Source of the DNA: Dehalococcoidia bacterium
GTDB taxonomy: Bacteria > Chloroflexota > Dehalococcoidia > Lucifugimonadales > Lucifugimonadaceae
Direction: 5' to 3'
Assembly (NCBI GenBank): GCA_028278465.1
Contig: JANQEF010000246.1
Coordinates: 1-17,456, forward strand
Length of the DNA stretch: 17,456 nt
Of this stretch, positions 14,346 to 17,456 are shown one piece after another (within the stretch, counting starts at the first letter, position 1; every line of letters begins with the position of its first letter). The notes under the pieces are model-generated. The model made no database searches, was not told where the DNA came from, and saw only the letters and a list, made by a program, of their open reading frames with translations. The translations under genes were made by a program, and so were the position numbers.

Positions 14346-15395
14346 ATGAAGAGCAGAGCAGCCATCCACACCCAGCACGGCAAGCCGCTAACAGTGGACG
14401 AGATCGAGATTCCGGACCCGAAGGACGATCAGGTCGTCGTCAAGCTCTTCTCGAGCGGCGTCTGTCACTCGCAACTGCACCAGATGCACAACACCGAGAC
14501 GAAGACGCCAACGCTACTGGGCCACGAGGGCACGGGCGTGGTCACGTCGGTCGGAAAGGGCGTCACGCACCTGAAAGAGGGCGACCTGGCGATCGTCACA
14601 TGGGTGCCGAGAGAGCCGATCCGCGGCCGCTGGACGCCCGAGCCGGGTGGAGCGACGTGGCAGGAACAGCCGCTGGGCGGCGCTACCTACACCTGGGGCG
14701 AGGATGTGATCGTCTGGGGCGGATACGTCGTCAAGATCGATGACGACAACCCTAAGGACATCAGCTCAATCGTCGGCTGCGCGGTGCTCACCGGCGCGGG
14801 CGCTGTGCTACACACGGCGAAGGTGCGGCCCGAAGAGTCGGTGGCCGTGTACGGCGTCGGCGGCGTCGGGCTCTCGGCACTGCGTATGGCCGTGCTGTTG
14901 AGCGCGTACCCGGTGATCGCAGTCGACCTCGACGACGAGAAGCTGGAGTTCGCAAAGAAGTTCGGCGCCACTCATACGGTCAACGCCAGCAACACCGACC
15001 CGATCGAGGCGATTCACGAGATCACCGGTGGCGGGGCCGACTACGCCTTCGACGCCATCGGGCTGCGCATCACCAACGAGCAAATCCTGCCATCGGTGCG
15101 CGGCGGCGGTCCGGGAGCGGACAACGTCGGCGGCATGGCGTGCCTGATCGGCATGCCGGGCAAGGAGATGACGGTCGACCCTGGTCACTTCATGTTCCAT
15201 CAGCGCCAGTATCGAGGCTCGCTCGGGGCGACCTACCCTGACAAGGACTTCAACATGTACCTGCGCATGCACAAAGACGGCAGGTTCCCGCTGGACGAGC
15301 TGGTGACGAAGCGGTACAAGCTGGACGAGATCAACGAGGCGACCAACGCTCTGCAGTCTGGCGAGATCTTCGGCCGAGCGATCATCGAGTACTAG
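14346..15395 (+). CDS. Zinc-dependent alcohol dehydrogenase (MDR family) lacking the structural zinc site
   Basis: A 349-residue NAD(P)-dependent dehydrogenase of the medium-chain family, closest in look to class III / NDMA-dependent types. Catalytic zinc ligands are C40 (SSGVCHSQLH), H60-E61 (LLGHEGTGVV) and C145 (GCAVLTGAG). The Rossmann motif is GVGGVGLSAL (170-179) and the acidic residue ending the second strand is D194 (VDLDDEK), indicating NAD preference. The lobe that usually carries four structural-zinc cysteines (about 88-120) contains none. GAGG before the ATG supports the start; the frame is open upstream but lacks family sequence there. It is monocistronic. Substrate unknown. Confidence 0.88.
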   Translation: MKSRAAIHTQHGKPLTVDEIEIPDPKDDQVVVKLFSSGVCHSQLHQMHNTETKTPTLLGHEGTGVVTSVGKGVTHLKEGDLAIVTWVPREPIRGRWTPEPGGATWQEQPLGGATYTWGEDVIVWGGYVVKIDDDNPKDISSIVGCAVLTGAGAVLHTAKVRPEESVAVYGVGGVGLSALRMAVLLSAYPVIAVDLDDEKLEFAKKFGATHTVNASNTDPIEAIHEITGGGADYAFDAIGLRITNEQILPSVRGGGPGADNVGGMACLIGMPGKEMTVDPGHFMFHQRQYRGSLGATYPDKDFNMYLRMHKDGRFPLDELVTKRYKLDEINEATNALQSGEIFGRAIIEY

Positions 15396-15480
15396 GCCGG
15401 CGGACGAGCCACAGAGCCGCTCGGGCCAAACACTGTCAACACCGGCATGAGGACACGCGTCGCTGGCGGGATTTCCGGCG

Positions 15481-15486
15481 TACTCT
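15481..15486 (+). promoter_or_regulatory. Putative -10 element (TACTCT) of the second lipoprotein gene
   Basis: TACTCTGG lies 39 nt before the start at 15525, just upstream of the AGGAG ribosome binding site (15511-15515). It is a weaker version of the -10-like strings elsewhere in the window. Confidence 0.25.
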
Positions 15487-15524
15487 GGTAAGAGCACTTC
15501 GATCTTTGCCAGGAGTTGGCGATC

Positions 15525-16726
15525 ATGTTCGGCTCCCGCAGATTCCGGCTGATTGGCCTTACGGCAGTTCTTTCTGTCGTGGCGGTCAGCTGCTCGTCAG
15601 GTGACGAAGCCGCTGCGCCTACAGCAACCTCGTCCGATCCTGACCTGCCGACATCTCCCACCGCAACGGCCATCGTGGCGAGGACCACTCCGACTCCAGA
15701 CGCCTCCGGATCGCCGACACCGGTCGCCCACAGACCTCCGGTTCGAGTCGAGATACCGCCGACCGGTCCGACCACAACCGCAGATGGACTTACGGTCCAG
15801 GAAGTGCTGCGGCGGTCGAAGGAGCACGCGCTGGCCGCTACCTCGTTCCGAAGCCGGTCGGTCCCGCCGGAGTCACACGGAGCAGAGGCGCGGGAAAGGA
15901 GCCGGGCGTCTTTCATCGAGTATGTGGCGCCAGACATGCAACGCCGCATCGGGAGCGACGGAGAGGTCGACATGATCGTGGTAGGCGATGCGCTGTACCG
16001 GCCGAGCAGCAACGACGACGGGAAGTGGTGGATATCGGAGGGGTTCCAGGGATTTGTTGCAGCAGCGCTCCCGACCCGTATGATCCCGTTCGACCTGGCA
16101 GGAGCCAGCTTCATCGATCTCGGTGACCCCGAGTACTTCGTCATCCAGGGCTATGCCAACTCGCTGTACCGAGTCGGCGCCTCGCCACTTCCCGGCACTG
16201 ACACACCGAAGCTCCACGAGCTGAGGATTCGGAAGGACAGTTCTTCAGCTCGAGAAGCTGGGCGATCCCGCTGGTTGTCGAACACGACGAGACGCTCGAT
16301 GAGACGACGTTGCTGGTGCGACAGGCGGAGATCCTGGCGAGGCCGGAGGATGTCGGGCTGGAGATCTTCCACTACAACGTCGATATCGACATACAGCCAC
16401 CCGACAGTTGGTTTGCCGGCGCCTTTCCACGTGAGCCGATGGAGGACGATACTGGCGTCCATCGCAATACGAAGATCACCTACCTGCTGACGCAACCCGT
16501 GGAGATCGCGGACCTTTCCATCTCTCCTGAGATTGAGCTGACTTTCCTGGGCGAAGAGCCTGCGCAAGGCAGCGCTGTTCGCCGGCGATACGATCTGGTG
16601 ACACCACTCGAGCTGGCAACCGAGTACACGCTGACGCTCACATGGGGCAACAGTGAGAGCGACATGCAGACCATGTCGTGGAGCTTCACGACGGGACCTT
16701 CGGCCGCCTCAGCCATACGGCACTGA
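15525..16726 (+). pseudogene. Lipoprotein gene interrupted by a frameshift (LolA/LppX-like plus Ig-like domain)
   Basis: ATG 15525 with AGGAG (15511-15515) opens an exported lipoprotein: basic start, hydrophobic helix, AVSC lipobox with C23, then a T/P/S-rich linker. A region like LolA/LppX-type carriers follows (IEYVAPDMQRRIGSDGEVDMIVVGDALYRP, then KWWISEGFQGF). Sensible sequence in this frame stops at about KLHELRIRKD (near 16237). It resumes one base back in another frame with GQFFSS...WAIPLVVEHDET and runs to the stop at 16724-16726. The second part ends in a domain like bacterial Ig-like Big_5 (ISPEIELTFLG ... YTLTLTWGN ... SWSFTTG). Restored length is about 400 residues. The break is a net single-base loss; a sequencing error or true mutation cannot be told apart. 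No slippery heptamer seen. Confidence 0.75.
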
Positions 16727-16742
16727 GCTCGTTCAACGCCTC

Positions 16743-17321
16743 CTACTCCAGGTGAGCGATCTCGTTCACGCCGTGGACAATGTATCCGGCCCCGTTGCCT
16801 TCGACCGTAGAGACCGAGCCGTTTTCGAACATCGTCGTCATAACCTTCGACGGCTCGCGGCCCGAGTAGTGGTCGATCGCCACGCTCTTCACACCGCCGT
16901 GGGTGAACACGGCAACAGTCGCGTCCGGCTCGAATCTCCCTGCCAGCAAGTCCAGGCCGGTCAGCACGCGGCTGCGGAACACATCCCACGTCTCTCCGCC
17001 CATGTCGGAGCAGTCCATCACGAACTCGTCGAGGCGCTTGCGCGTGTAGGGGCTGACGCCGTCTCCCGGCCTGCCGATATCGATCTCCGTCAGCTCCGGG
17101 ATCACAGTCGTCTCGATGCCGAGCGCTGACGACAGCGGCTCGGCGGTCTGCAGGGCGCGCACCGCATCGCTCGCAACCACGTGCGTGACGGCGAGGTTCG
17201 AGAGCCACTCGCCCGTCTGCTTCGCCTGCCTGTGGCCGAGGTCTGTCAGAGGCGCCGAGTAGCCGTACACGCCGTTCTCACCGCGTTGCGTGTCGCCGTG
17301 CCTGATGAGAAATATCTTCAT
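16743..17321 (-). CDS. Histidine phosphatase (phosphoglycerate mutase-like) superfamily protein
   Basis: A 192-residue cytosolic phosphatase or mutase. LIRHGDT (5-11) holds the RHG motif with H8 as the phospho-acceptor. R55 in SDAVRALQTAEPL (51-63), E79 in LTEIDIG and H141 in FTHGG complete the usual active site. The lack of the insertions found in true glycerol-phosphate mutases, and the short length, favour a broad or small-molecule phosphatase (CobC/PhoE-like). The upstream gene's stop is only 6 nt before the ATG, so the two are translationally coupled. The gene converges on the broken lipoprotein gene with 16 nt between stops. Confidence 0.9.
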   Translation of the reverse strand: MKIFLIRHGDTQRGENGVYGYSAPLTDLGHRQAKQTGEWLSNLAVTHVVASDAVRALQTAEPLSSALGIETTVIPELTEIDIGRPGDGVSPYTRKRLDEFVMDCSDMGGETWDVFRSRVLTGLDLLAGRFEPDATVAVFTHGGVKSVAIDHYSGREPSKVMTTMFENGSVSTVEGNGAGYIVHGVNEIAHLE

Positions 17322-17327
17322 GCGGGA

Positions 17328-17456
17328 TCAGATCCCCATCGTGCGGTCGATGTCGTCCTGGAAAGAGCTCACCGCTCCCGAAACTACATCCTCAACATTA
17401 ACTCTTCTCGCCGCTTCCCCGGATTCCATGACACCGTAGGCGAGCGCCAGCGCAGC
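17328..17456 (-). CDS. C-terminal end of an unidentified gene, cut by the window edge
   Basis: The last 42 residues (starting AALALAYGVMESGEAARR and ending DDIDRTMGI) and the stop at 17328-17330. The pattern of a helix with AxxxYxxxESGxxxRRV near the end resembles Gfo/Idh/MocA-type oxidoreductases, where a similar helix and RRV close the protein, but the fragment is too short to assign. It is the upstream partner of the histidine phosphatase gene, with 6 nt between them. Confidence 0.5.
   Translation of the reverse strand, partial: AALALAYGVMESGEAARRVNVEDVVSGAVSSFQDDIDRTMGI

Overview
The window is high-GC DNA, apparently from an uncultured member of the Chloroflexota (SAR202 or Dehalococcoidia-like). 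This is inferred from the combination of archaeal-type flagellins (archaellins), T/P-rich bacterial lipoproteins, bacterial RlmN, PstB and PhoU, and a Gram-positive-style LexA operator. No rRNA, tRNA, CRISPR array, insertion sequence or replication origin was seen.

Layout. (1) 1-2830: two paralogous archaellin genes on the minus strand, the first cut by the window edge with at most a few codons missing. A single-domain LuxR/GerE regulator lies between them on the plus strand. Both archaellin genes have structured 5' leaders, and a strong hairpin separates the convergent luxR-type gene and second archaellin gene. (2) 2959-5462: a SelA-like PLP enzyme and the 23S rRNA methylase RlmN, both on the minus strand, each with its own probable -10 element. 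(3) 5593-8599: a GH63-type glycosidase, then pstB-phoU behind two pairs of 11-bp-spaced direct repeats that look like a Pho box; pstS, pstC and pstA are absent. (4) 8706-11198, minus strand: a Memo-family protein with an extra N-terminal domain, a small Cys-cluster helix-turn-helix protein, and an unrecognised 203-residue protein. The last two form a probable operon whose promoter is overlapped by two GAAC-N4-GTTC (LexA-type) boxes. (5) 11469-16726, plus strand: cinA with a catalytically degenerate C-terminal domain, a lipoprotein with paired-cysteine repeats, a zinc alcohol dehydrogenase without the structural-zinc cysteines, and a second lipoprotein gene broken by a frameshift. (6) 16743-17456, minus strand: a histidine phosphatase following the 3' end of an unidentified gene.

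How the genes relate. The window is a series of short independent units. Clear functional groupings are the archaellin locus (surface filament, with a nearby candidate regulator), pstB-phoU (phosphate response) and the LexA-box operon (probable DNA-damage response). The most promising undescribed element is the LexA-box operon of two unknown proteins. The archaellin pair, the paired-Cys lipoprotein and the degenerate CinA follow.
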